Shown here: positions 16,615 through 24,531 of the stretch, piece by piece
How positions within the stretch are numbered: the stretch's first letter is position 1
How the letters are laid out: each line of letters opens with the position of its first letter
Assembly: GCA_009886125.1 (NCBI GenBank)
Contig: VFJK01000040.1
Span: 1-43,163 of the forward strand
DNA: 43,163 bases
Reading direction: 5' to 3'
Origin: Geobacter sp.
GTDB lineage: Bacteria; Desulfobacterota; Desulfuromonadia; Geobacterales; DSM-12255
The notes under the pieces: generated by a model
The model's database searches: none
Seen by the model: the letters and a program-made list of their open reading frames with translations, nothing else
Told to the model about the DNA's origin: nothing
Made by a program: the position numbers and the translations under genes

Positions 16615-17007
16615 ATGGATAAGGATAAAAAGTCCCGGCATGAACTTTTGCAGCATGAACTGGTGAACGAACTCAAAGCCCTTCGCAAAACGATACGGGA
16701 AGTTGCCGAGGGATTCATTCTCTGCAAGGAGGGCGAGATCGAGACACTGCTCGATCATCTCCTGAAAATGCCGCCGGGCCGGTTGAAGGCGGTTGTCCGT
16801 CCCTGGATGCGGGAAACACATTCACTGAAACTAAAGCCTGCCAAGGGGCGGATCAAGGACCTTAAAAAAATCGACTCCCTGTTAGATGATCTTTGCAACT
16901 ACGTTCTTGAGGCTGATGAGAAGGAGCAAAAACCTAGAATCGCCAGGAAAAAAATAATCGCCAACGACAAAAAAGGCGGGACTTCACCTGCAATACCTGT
17001 CGGATGA
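16615..17007 (+). CDS. Unrecognised basic helical protein
   Basis: Not recognised. 130 aa, charged and probably helical, with leucine-spaced helices (HELLQHELVNELKALRKTI; IETLLDHLLKMPPGRLKAVVRPWMRE). The lysine-rich C-terminal end (RIARKKIIANDKKGG) looks disordered. No signal peptide or membrane segment. It starts two bases after the second kinase-like gene and its stop overlaps the CHAD gene by four bases (ATGA), so tight operon position is the main clue. Basic character fits binding to an acidic polymer or to an operon partner, which is inference. Confidence 0.72.
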   Translation: MDKDKKSRHELLQHELVNELKALRKTIREVAEGFILCKEGEIETLLDHLLKMPPGRLKAVVRPWMRETHSLKLKPAKGRIKDLKKIDSLLDDLCNYVLEADEKEQKPRIARKKIIANDKKGGTSPAIPVG

Positions 17008-17891
17008 GAAGCCTGACTGCTGATACCCATACATGGGTTGCCGCAAGGGGGTTCCTTCTGGACCGGAGCGATGACTTTTTTTTGCAGCTGACACGGGCCC
17101 GGGAGGCTCTGGCGCCAGAGGCCATCCATGATCTTCGGGTCGCATCACGCCGTCTTCGGGAAGGGATAGCCCTCTTTGGCCACTGCTTCAGGAAACGGCA
17201 GCTTGCAACGCTCCGCAAAGAGCTGAAGGGTATGACCACAATGCTCGGCGTGATCCGCAACACTGATGAAGCAATCCTGTTTTTCTCGGATCTCGTGGAA
17301 AGTTGCGATGCTGCGTCTGTCGTTGCTGCCATAAAAATAGTTGCCACACTTCATGCGAAAAGGGTAGATGAGCAACGGGAGCTGAAACGGGAGCTGAAAA
17401 GAATTGATGCCGGCTCGCTTCTGGGCAGAATCGATGATTTCTGCGCTAATCCCCGGATTTTCAACCCCGCAGCCCGCGGTCTGTTCCAGCCGATCTCCGA
17501 TTATCTCCTTGAAGCGCTTGCTGGCAGGGAAAAAGCCATTCTGGAACTCCTTCCCGATGCAGTACTGGAATTGAATATATCTGCTCAGCATCGACTTCGC
17601 ATCGCTGTAAAGCATTTCCGCTACCGCCTTGAATTTCTTGCACCTCTGGCTTCCAACGACTACAAGAAGGTTTACAGTGTGATCAAGGAGTATCAGGAGG
17701 TGCTGGGGCATATGCATGACCTGGATTTGTTCATTGCCCTCACGGGAGAGCCATCCACTGAGCAGAACTGTCCCTCGCACCTGCAAAAAATAATCTGTGA
17801 CCGCCGCCGGATGCTGTTTGCTGCTTTTCTGCAACTCCATGCTGCGAACCCGCTTGATGAATTGGGCAGTCGGGTGCGGGGTCTGCTGTGA
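17004..17891 (+). CDS. CHAD domain protein (polyphosphate-binding type)
   Basis: CHAD (conserved histidine alpha-helical domain) protein of 295 aa. The family signatures are present: IHDLRVASRRLRE (about 41-53), HRLRIAVKHFRYRLEFL (about 197-213) and LGHMHDLDLF (about 234-243), spaced as in the two four-helix halves of the domain. CHAD proteins bind inorganic polyphosphate through their His/Arg/Lys-lined groove and may attach to polyP granules. There is no CYTH domain. It overlaps both neighbours by four bases, and the following gene is a polyphosphatase homologue, a common pairing that supports the polyP role. Confidence 0.9.
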   Translation: MRSLTADTHTWVAARGFLLDRSDDFFLQLTRAREALAPEAIHDLRVASRRLREGIALFGHCFRKRQLATLRKELKGMTTMLGVIRNTDEAILFFSDLVESCDAASVVAAIKIVATLHAKRVDEQRELKRELKRIDAGSLLGRIDDFCANPRIFNPAARGLFQPISDYLLEALAGREKAILELLPDAVLELNISAQHRLRIAVKHFRYRLEFLAPLASNDYKKVYSVIKEYQEVLGHMHDLDLFIALTGEPSTEQNCPSHLQKIICDRRRMLFAAFLQLHAANPLDELGSRVRGLL

Positions 17892-19420
17892 GCAACAACC
17901 GCCTTGCAGCCATCGATATCGGCACCAACTCCATTCGCAGCATAGTCGTTGAAATCGAGAGATCCGGCAAATTCCGAGTTCTTGATGATGAAAAAGCTAC
18001 CGTTCGTCTTGGCGAAGGGCTGAATGAGACCGGATTATTGTCAGCCGAAGCTTGCCAACGTGCGATCGAGGCACTGATCCGCCAGAAAAAGATCATCGAC
18101 GGTTACGGTGTCAGGGCAGTTGAAGCGGTAGCCACCAGCGCCGTGCGCAAGGCAGCCAATGGCAAGGTATTTATCAGTGCTGTCAGGAAACTGACCGGTA
18201 TTGCCATTGCCGTCATCAGTGGCGAAGAGGAGGCAGAACTGGCAGCCCTGAGCGCCTTCAACAACTTCGACATGGAAGGCTCCCGGCACCTGCTGGTCGA
18301 TATCGGCGGCGGCAGTCTCGAATTGGTGACGACTGTCGGTCGGCATGTCGAAGAGATCTTTTCCCTGGAACTCGGGGCGCTGTATCTATCGGAGACCTTT
18401 CTCAAAGGGGATGTCCAGGCAGAGGCCTATAACAGGCTGCGCCGCCATATCCGAAAGGTTCTCAAGGAGGCCTTCCCGGAGGGGTGGCCGGCTGTCAATG
18501 CCGTCATCGGTTCCGGAGGGACCGTCACCTCCATTGCTGCAATGATCCTGGCAGGACGCAAGGAAGGGTATGGTTCGGCCCATGGCTACGAAATCCTTCG
18601 CAGCGACGTCGTGCACCTTCTGGCAATGCTGCTGCGCAAAAGTCTCAAGGAGTTACATGACATCCCCGGGCTGAATCCGGATCGTGCCGACATCATAGTC
18701 GCCGGGGTGATGGTCATTGATGAACTGCTGGAGTTCTGCCAGACCAATCTCCTCAGGGTGAATGATCGGGGGATCAGAGAAGGCCTGATACTGCGCGGGC
18801 TGAGAAAGCACGGCATACTGCCGGAGGAGCGTGCTTCCCGATCGTGGCGCGACTCGGTTCTCGAGTTTGGAGATTCATGCCATTTCGACAGAAGCCATTC
18901 TCTCCAGGTGGCCAGACTCTCTCTGGAGATATTTCATGCCCTTGCCCGGGCATACACTCTTGGCGATAGAGAACTCCGCCTTCTGGAGGCAGCGGCACTC
19001 CTTCACGATGTCGGCTATTTCATAAACTACTCCAGTCATCACAAACATTCCTACCACCTGATCCGTCACGCCGACCTCTTTGGTTTTACCCCCCGTGAAC
19101 GGGAACTGATTGCTCATATTGCCCGTTACCATCGCAAGTCACTCCCCAAAAAGAAGCATGAGCAGTTCATCCGCCTGAGTGTAGCTGACCGTCAGATCGT
19201 ATCACGACTGGGGGGCATCCTGCGCCTGGCCGACGGTCTTGACCGGACCAGAACCGGCATGATCAGCATTGCAGAGCCGATTCTGTCCCCTTCCCGCCTC
19301 GTGCTGCGCCTGAAGGGGAGTGGTGATCTTTCCGTCGAAATATTCGGCGCAACGTCCAAAAGCGATCTTTTCTGCACAGCGTTCGGCCTGAAACTGGTTC
19401 TGGAACCGGTAAACGTCTGA
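17888..19420 (+). CDS. ppx: Ppx/GppA exopolyphosphatase family protein with HD domain
   Basis: 510-aa member of the ASKHA-fold Ppx/GppA family, which removes terminal phosphate from polyP and/or hydrolyses pppGpp. N-terminal domain motifs are AAIDIGTNSIRSIV (7-20), EAVATSAVRKA (about 77-87), GEEEAELA (about 111-118) and LLVDIGGGSLELV (about 137-149). The C-terminal half carries an HD-type metal-binding domain (LLHDVGYF near 375, with further histidines in SSHHKHSYHLIRH), as in full-length Ppx. The start is GTG 17888, giving a GTGA four-base overlap with the CHAD gene. Sequence alone does not separate Ppx from GppA activity, but CHAD and PPK2 nearby favour polyP. Confidence 0.92.
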   Translation: MSNNRLAAIDIGTNSIRSIVVEIERSGKFRVLDDEKATVRLGEGLNETGLLSAEACQRAIEALIRQKKIIDGYGVRAVEAVATSAVRKAANGKVFISAVRKLTGIAIAVISGEEEAELAALSAFNNFDMEGSRHLLVDIGGGSLELVTTVGRHVEEIFSLELGALYLSETFLKGDVQAEAYNRLRRHIRKVLKEAFPEGWPAVNAVIGSGGTVTSIAAMILAGRKEGYGSAHGYEILRSDVVHLLAMLLRKSLKELHDIPGLNPDRADIIVAGVMVIDELLEFCQTNLLRVNDRGIREGLILRGLRKHGILPEERASRSWRDSVLEFGDSCHFDRSHSLQVARLSLEIFHALARAYTLGDRELRLLEAAALLHDVGYFINYSSHHKHSYHLIRHADLFGFTPRERELIAHIARYHRKSLPKKKHEQFIRLSVADRQIVSRLGGILRLADGLDRTRTGMISIAEPILSPSRLVLRLKGSGDLSVEIFGATSKSDLFCTAFGLKLVLEPVNV

Positions 19421-19568
19421 ACCTCACCCGGTCTATCTCTTCCCATTGTCACCTGATTTTGTCTTTAATGAGGGCAGCCTGTAACATGGCGGTGCTAGAT
19501 TACTCCTGTCCGGATAGCGGAAATCTGCCGGGGCTATCTTTCTCTTAAAGCAAAATACGGGGAACAGT

Positions 19569-20786
19569 ATGAATCATCTTCATCATGTCATTCCGACGTT
19601 GAGCGACATAATGCGCAGTACTCCGGAGATCGGTGGCGCCACTCTGGTGAAAGATGTCATGGAGCTTTTTCAGAAAGAGCAGTCCCTTCTTGCTCTGCCA
19701 GTCATTGAGGAGGGACGTTTCATCGGGGTGATCAACCGCAGGGTCCTTTTCTTTGAACACCTGGGGCGCCCTTTTGCGGTCGACCTCTACGGGAGAAAAG
19801 CGATACGGCTGCTATTGGATGAAAAGCAGCTGTCTCTCGAACCCGAGCTGGATATCAATTCCGCTCTGGTCCGGTTGCTTGAGGTCGATTCCGGTCTTAC
19901 TTTCGATTCATTTCCTGTTGTAAGTGAAACCAGGTTCCTGGGCATCGTCACAGTCTCAGATCTGATGATGAAGATATCGGAAAATCAGGCGAATCTGCTC
20001 AACACGCTGCAACTGCTCAGTGCGCGAATTACCGAAGAGGTTGACAAGGCAAGCAAGATACAGCGCGATCTTCTCCCGCCTTCTGATTTTTTTGCCGATA
20101 ACATTCGCGTAAGTGCCGAGGTTATCACCTCATCGGAAATCGGCGGCGATTTCTACGATTACTTCCCTCTTGGCGAAGGTCGTCTTGGTCTTGTGGTTGC
20201 CGATGTCAGCGGCCATGGCGTTCAGGCCGGCATGGTGACCACCGCTGCCAAGGCCAGCCTGCACTCGCTTATCGGGAAAGGGGTGACAACCCCGGCGGAA
20301 CTGCTTTACGGCATGAACAATGCCATCCTTGCCACTGCTCGCCAGAGTCTGCTGATGACCTGCCTGATCGTGATCATCGATCCAATCGACAATTCATTGA
20401 CTCTGGCAAATGCCGGACACAATTTCCCCTACATTATCCGTCGAAAGAGTGTTGACCCTGAAATGATCCAGGATGTGGCTGGATATCCGCTCGGTTTCGA
20501 GGAGAACTGTAGCTATCCGGAATTCAGCTGCACATTCAATCCCGGAGATACGCTTTTCCTTTATACCGATGGAATTGTGGAGTGCATCGACCCGAATGGG
20601 GAAGAGTTCGGCTATGAACGACTGGAGAGGATACTGTCGAAAGCGGGAGAGTACGCTCCTCTGGAGCTTCGCAATCTCCTGAAGCGATCAGCTGAGCTTT
20701 TTACTGGAGAGTCCGCTTTCGAAGACGATGTAACCCTGCTGATTGCCGCGTCAGTGGCAAAGAATCTAAAAAAGGAGTTGTCCTGA
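19569..20786 (+). CDS. CBS-domain SpoIIE/RsbU-type protein serine phosphatase
   Basis: 405 aa. Two CBS-like motifs (about 5-60 and 80-138, the second ending in FLGIVTVSDLMMKIS) form a probable nucleotide-sensing module. A linker helix (ITEEVDKASKIQRDLLP) leads into a PP2C/SpoIIE phosphatase domain. The metal-binding acidic residues are all present: GGDFYDY (192-198), VADVSGHG (210-217), LYTDGI and EDDVTLL near the end. Such phosphatases dephosphorylate a STAS protein in partner-switching systems, and that STAS gene lies two genes downstream. Possible adenine-nucleotide control through CBS is inferred. It shares one base with the next start (TGATG). Confidence 0.92.
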   Translation: MNHLHHVIPTLSDIMRSTPEIGGATLVKDVMELFQKEQSLLALPVIEEGRFIGVINRRVLFFEHLGRPFAVDLYGRKAIRLLLDEKQLSLEPELDINSALVRLLEVDSGLTFDSFPVVSETRFLGIVTVSDLMMKISENQANLLNTLQLLSARITEEVDKASKIQRDLLPPSDFFADNIRVSAEVITSSEIGGDFYDYFPLGEGRLGLVVADVSGHGVQAGMVTTAAKASLHSLIGKGVTTPAELLYGMNNAILATARQSLLMTCLIVIIDPIDNSLTLANAGHNFPYIIRRKSVDPEMIQDVAGYPLGFEENCSYPEFSCTFNPGDTLFLYTDGIVECIDPNGEEFGYERLERILSKAGEYAPLELRNLLKRSAELFTGESAFEDDVTLLIAASVAKNLKKELS

Positions 20787-21757
20787 TGTCTGTTGCAGAT
20801 CACCATGTCATTTTGGCTTTGTTTGAAAACGGAATTGATAAGGATGCTTTCAGCCCTTTATTAGAAGGTCTTCCCGGGCTTTTAACTATCGGAAATACTC
20901 CGGGGAAAGAGCTGTTTGCTGAAAAAATGGCATCAATGCGACTGAGCCCGTCATTGGTTATTCTCTCCAGCAGGCTTTATCCGAGGGCACGTCCGGAACT
21001 GGTCGCTGATCTTAAAGAGATCTTTCCAGGAGCGGAGATACTGTTGATTACTCTTGCAGCAGATCCGCTGCCTTCATTGGAGCAACTGGCTGTCGACCGT
21101 ATAAAACATCTCCTTGTCACCCCTGAAGAGGACGAACAGGCGGGGATATCCTCATTGCAGAATGCTATATGCCGGCTTCTGGTGAGAAGCCCCTGGAAGC
21201 TGCAGGACTATGTCAAGCCAGGAAGTAGGGTCCATGAATTCCCTCTGGTCTCTTCGAGCCAGAAAGAGGCTCTTATAGCAACTCTTGAAGGTGCTGTCAG
21301 CGGTGATTCTCCGGAGATGGAACTGCTCCGGCAGAGGGCTGCGCTGCTTGCAGACGAAATGGTGGAGAATGCTCTTTATGGAGCTCCACAGGGTAAAGAT
21401 GGCAGTAAGCTTTTCTCCAAGGGGGAGGATAGAGTCATTGCTGCAGAGGAGGAGATTTCATTCCGCTTTGCTTTTGACGGCGAAACCCTTGCCATGGAGA
21501 TTGTCGATGGCTGGGGAACCCTGGTTCCTGAGATGGTGGTCGACTTCCTGGCCCGTAACCAGTCAGGAATGGAGGAGGAGCTCGTTGAAGCCGGCGGTCG
21601 CGGACTTTTCATCATCTGGAGATTTATGGACCACCTTCATGTGAACATCAGGCCCGGCATGCAGACCGTTCTCGGTGGTCATCTGAAAGCAATTTCGACC
21701 CTTGACTGTGAAAGTCCCAGAGGATTTTCCATTTCGACCAATTATCTGAGTGCATAA
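20786..21757 (+). CDS. RsbW-like anti-sigma/serine kinase ATPase fused to an N-terminal receiver-like domain
   Basis: 323 aa. The C-terminal third is a GHKL ATPase of the RsbW/SpoIIAB type: N-box LADEMVENAL with E191, E194 and N195, G1 box DGWG (241-244) and G2 box GGRGLFII (270-277). The N-terminal 130 residues look like a degenerate receiver/FleQ-like alpha-beta domain (SLVILSSRLYPRARPELVADLKEIFP) without the full acidic pocket. In partner switching such a protein binds or phosphorylates the STAS antagonist or inhibits a target. It is translationally coupled to the phosphatase and followed after 9 bp by the STAS gene. Confidence 0.85.
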   Translation: MSVADHHVILALFENGIDKDAFSPLLEGLPGLLTIGNTPGKELFAEKMASMRLSPSLVILSSRLYPRARPELVADLKEIFPGAEILLITLAADPLPSLEQLAVDRIKHLLVTPEEDEQAGISSLQNAICRLLVRSPWKLQDYVKPGSRVHEFPLVSSSQKEALIATLEGAVSGDSPEMELLRQRAALLADEMVENALYGAPQGKDGSKLFSKGEDRVIAAEEEISFRFAFDGETLAMEIVDGWGTLVPEMVVDFLARNQSGMEEELVEAGGRGLFIIWRFMDHLHVNIRPGMQTVLGGHLKAISTLDCESPRGFSISTNYLSA

Positions 21758-21766
21758 GGAGGCATC

Positions 21767-22078
21767 ATGATTAGTTCGTTCAAAGTCATAACCCGCAGTA
21801 CAGATAATGCTGATTACATTGCACTGCTCGGAAATATTGATGCATCTGCCGAGAAGCAGCTGCAAAGCATTCCGGAGAGCTTAGAGAACCAGCTTGTTCA
21901 CTTTGATTTCAATCAGGCCGGTCGGATTAATTCCATGGGGATTGCCTTGCTGCTCCGCTGCTTCAAGCAGATCCGCGAAGAGAAGAAGGCAAAGATCATC
22001 CTTCGGGAACTGAACCCCACGAACACGTTACTTTTCAAGATGACCGGTGTTTTCATGCTTGCAAGTCACGAAAAATAG
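21767..22078 (+). CDS. STAS-domain anti-sigma-factor antagonist
   Basis: 103-aa single-domain protein of the SpoIIAA/RsbV type. The phosphorylatable position is S56 in RINSMGIALLL, where S-x-G-I is the usual STAS signature. Upstream are the matching ATPase/kinase and PP2C phosphatase, so phosphorylation of this Ser probably sets the switch. The ribosome site is AAGGAGG. The output target is not obvious, since no sigma factor is encoded nearby. The downstream EAL phosphodiesterase is a candidate partner, by context only. Confidence 0.9.
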   Translation: MISSFKVITRSTDNADYIALLGNIDASAEKQLQSIPESLENQLVHFDFNQAGRINSMGIALLLRCFKQIREEKKAKIILRELNPTNTLLFKMTGVFMLASHEK

Positions 22079-22134
22079 AACTCGGACTGAAGGTTAAAGC
22101 TGGCCTGAATAACTACAAATCAGGAGGGACGACG

Positions 22135-22302
22135 ATGAGGATTTTGTTTTTCGACATCAAAATGATCACTTTCGGAGAGATATCCGGCATTAATGCCCTT
22201 GACGCATCGATCAGCAAGTTTCGTGAACTGCGGGATTCATATCGCGATGCCAACCGGGAGTTTTACGGCGAGTATCTTTTTTCGATCCTGGATGAAAAAT
22301 GA
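22135..22302 (+). CDS. Unrecognised 55-aa protein in the partner-switch operon
   Basis: Small ORF from ATG 22135 to TGA 22300-22302. It begins MRILFFDIKMITFGEISG and ends in a charged helix (KFRELRDSYRDANREFYGE then YLFSILDEK). It has a very good ribosome site (caggaggga) seven bases upstream and overlaps the EAL gene start by four bases (ATGA), which strongly favours real translation. No signal peptide or membrane segment. The family is not recognised. It may link the STAS switch to the phosphodiesterase, which is inference from position. Confidence 0.7.
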   Translation: MRILFFDIKMITFGEISGINALDASISKFRELRDSYRDANREFYGEYLFSILDEK

Positions 22303-23597
22303 TGGCATTGCATATGGATTACCCTGAAGAAAACAGTACGGCTACTGTCTCCCTGCTGCCGAATCCGAAAAAAGCAACAACTCTTCCGTGCCTGGAGGAG
22401 TCCATAGACAACTGCACCCATCTGTTCACTACATTCAAACTCACGTTGGAGAAGTCCGGCCAGGCAGGTGTAGTAGCTATTCATCTTGATTACGGCGAGT
22501 TCCTGCCGGATACGCTCATGAGTGCAGTATCTATTCTGCTCCGTATCCTTGGGAAAAAACTGTCAGGTCGGGTTGGAGGCACTTTCAAGTCTGGCATGAA
22601 GGATTTCTTCCTCCTGCTTATTCCATCCGGAGTATACGATGAGAGCTTGTTCAGGAAAGATCTCGCCCTGATTCAGGCCGAACTCAAGCGCTTTAACGGC
22701 CATTCGCATATGAACCGGCAGATACTGCCTCTGGGGAGCGACCGTGAGGTCTCTATAAAGGTTGAAGGGGTCTATCTCACGAACCGGATCGGAGAGAGTT
22801 CCGACAACGCGCTTTTCAGGGCATTTCAGGAACTGTTCGGTGCCCCGGTGCATCCCGGCAGCCAGCGGACAGCCGAACTGTCAGCCATAGAGGAGATCAT
22901 CAACCTTGGTTTGATCACTCCTGTTTTTCAGCCGGTTATAGACCTGCAAAGCGGAATAGTCCACGGATACGAAGCACTCAGCCGCGTCAGTCAGCCTAGT
23001 ATAATCCAGAATTCCGAGGAACTGTTCGCCAAATCTGGATCATACGGCCTTGCCTCGTCACTGGAGTTGCTCTGCAGGAAAAAAGCACTTCTTAAAGTCA
23101 GGGACCTTGCTGTTCCCGGAAAGATATTTCTTAATGTCAGCCCGGCGCTCTTCCAGTCCAGAGACCATGAGCGCGGCATAACAGCAACCCTGCTTGAAGA
23201 GCTGAAGATCGAACGCTCCAGAATAGTCTTTGAGCTGACTGAGAGAACAGTCATTGAAGATTATGATCTCTTTCTCCGGGGGGTAGCCCATTACCGTGAG
23301 CAGGGATATTCCATAGCCATTGATGATCTTGGCTCCGGTTATGCCGGGCTACAGACCCTTTCCAGACTTGAACCGGAATATGTAAAGCTGTCAAGGTTCC
23401 TGATCGATTCCATTGATGCTTCCAGTACTAAACAGGCACTTGTCGAATCTTTGGTCATCTTCTGCAACAAGATTGGCGCCCTGGTCATAGCCGAGGGGAT
23501 TGAACGTCCTGAAGAGATGGAGTATCTGCACTCAATCGGCGTTCATTTCGGGCAGGGGTATCTGCTTGGGAAACCAGCAGAGACAATAACTACTTAG
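22299..23597 (+). CDS. EAL-domain c-di-GMP phosphodiesterase with degenerate N-terminal domain
   Basis: 432 aa. The EAL domain (about 200-428) keeps the residues needed for c-di-GMP hydrolysis: E225 of YEALSR, N279 (LNVSP), E312 (FELTE), D342/D343 (IDDLGSG), K363, E399 (IAEGIE) and Q419 (GQGYLLG). It is therefore predicted active, although the KID triplet reads KLS. The N-terminal 180 residues have a GGDEF-like rhythm (RVGGTFKSGMKDFFLLLIP near 91-109) but no GGDEF signature, so any diguanylate cyclase activity is unlikely. The start overlaps the 55-aa gene. It ends eight bases from the convergent psiE-like gene. Confidence 0.92.
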   Translation: MMALHMDYPEENSTATVSLLPNPKKATTLPCLEESIDNCTHLFTTFKLTLEKSGQAGVVAIHLDYGEFLPDTLMSAVSILLRILGKKLSGRVGGTFKSGMKDFFLLLIPSGVYDESLFRKDLALIQAELKRFNGHSHMNRQILPLGSDREVSIKVEGVYLTNRIGESSDNALFRAFQELFGAPVHPGSQRTAELSAIEEIINLGLITPVFQPVIDLQSGIVHGYEALSRVSQPSIIQNSEELFAKSGSYGLASSLELLCRKKALLKVRDLAVPGKIFLNVSPALFQSRDHERGITATLLEELKIERSRIVFELTERTVIEDYDLFLRGVAHYREQGYSIAIDDLGSGYAGLQTLSRLEPEYVKLSRFLIDSIDASSTKQALVESLVIFCNKIGALVIAEGIERPEEMEYLHSIGVHFGQGYLLGKPAETITT

Positions 23598-23604
23598 ACT
23601 CCCT

Positions 23605-24042
23605 TCACAACTCCTCCCGAAAGCGGCGAGGTGAGAATCGCACTGCAATTATTCTGACACCTGCCAGTGAGAGGACCAGAGCGATCACCATTCCTATCTG
23701 CTGCCACTCCATCTCCTGATACCAGAACGCCATGACTTCGGTAAGGACTGTCACGATGACCGTATCGATGATGTAGGTAACCTTTACCCTTCCTTCAGTG
23801 AAGTACGCCAGAGCGGTACGAAGTACTTCTACCATGGCAAGTACCGTCAGTGTGTCGACCAGGATCTTTCTGAAAAAATCATGAAACTCGGTATAGAGGA
23901 TCAATCTAAGATCATAGAAGGTAAAACCGATTCCGATAAGTATGGCGCAAAAGATCGCCATGATCAGAAGCGAAAGAAGCACGCGGGCCGAAGTCTCGAA
24001 AAACCGCGTGATCTTCAGATCATCGACGTCAGCATTGAACAT
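23605..24042 (-). CDS. PsiE-like phosphate-starvation-inducible membrane protein
   Basis: 145 aa with four hydrophobic helices (about 17-40, 58-78, 85-107 and 117-133) and a pattern matching the PsiE family: FHDFFRKILVDTLTVLAMVEVLRTAL and the R-V-K-V-T-Y-I-I-D-T loop. PsiE members are small inner-membrane proteins, some induced by phosphate starvation, of unknown mechanism. An aaggag ribosome site precedes the ATG on the minus strand. It lies 31 bp after a zinc-ribbon gene in the same direction. The phosphate link agrees with pit, PPK2, CHAD and Ppx in the same region, but no Pho box was seen. Confidence 0.82.
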   Translation of the reverse strand: MFNADVDDLKITRFFETSARVLLSLLIMAIFCAILIGIGFTFYDLRLILYTEFHDFFRKILVDTLTVLAMVEVLRTALAYFTEGRVKVTYIIDTVIVTVLTEVMAFWYQEMEWQQIGMVIALVLSLAGVRIIAVRFSPRRFREEL

Positions 24043-24073
24043 GATGTCTCCTTGTCCAGCCAGAGTTTGAGGT

Positions 24074-24277
24074 CTACAGAGTCAGATGTTGACTGCCGCT
24101 TTCAGGTATTCTCTGGCGGCTGAATGCCGGGGGAGTTTCTTCCAGCACTGAGAAGGTTTGATGACATGCTGAACAGGCAAGTCGCTCACTCTCGATCCGC
24201 GTCCAGATAGTATAGTTGGTGCTGTCGCACCAGTCGCAATGCCAGACGTAGTAGTCCCCCATCGGGATGATCTTCAT
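24074..24277 (-). CDS. Small zinc-ribbon-like protein
   Basis: 67 aa with two CxxC pairs: C14/C17 in WHCDWCDS and C35/C38 in LACSACHQ, 17 residues apart, the layout of a rubredoxin-like zinc ribbon. The C-terminal 20 residues are polar and probably disordered. The ATG has aaaggag at seven to eight bases. It is first in a probable two-gene unit with the psiE-like gene. Function unknown. Family not recognised beyond the ribbon. Confidence 0.72.
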   Translation of the reverse strand: MKIIPMGDYYVWHCDWCDSTNYTIWTRIESERLACSACHQTFSVLEETPPAFSRQRIPESGSQHLTL

Positions 24278-24357
24278 AGGTGTTCTCCTTTTAAGTTATT
24301 TTCCCGATATACAGTAAAGGAGTGATATTGCGTTAGAGTTACAAATAGTCAAATGTT

Positions 24358-24516
24358 ATGAAAAACCTTTCCTTAAAGTCACAGGTGGCCAAGTCCAGTC
24401 TGAAGACGGTTCATCTCAATGAATTTGCTTTCATGCAAAAGAAGAGTATAAGAGTAAGGAGGATGGCTGATGCAGTGATCCAATCCGTAGGACGGGATTC
24501 ATTGAAGCAGGGCTGA
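24358..24516 (+). CDS. Possible 52-aa ORF (doubtful)
   Basis: Open frame from ATG 24358 to TGA 24514-24516, giving a basic peptide beginning MKNLSLKSQVAKSSLKTV. No ribosome site precedes it and no family is recognised. It ends 15 bp before the next gene and sits in what could simply be a leader or promoter region. Listed only because the frame is uninterrupted and fills the gap. Confidence 0.2.
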   Translation: MKNLSLKSQVAKSSLKTVHLNEFAFMQKKSIRVRRMADAVIQSVGRDSLKQG

Positions 24517-24531
24517 TAGAAAGGGAGTACT

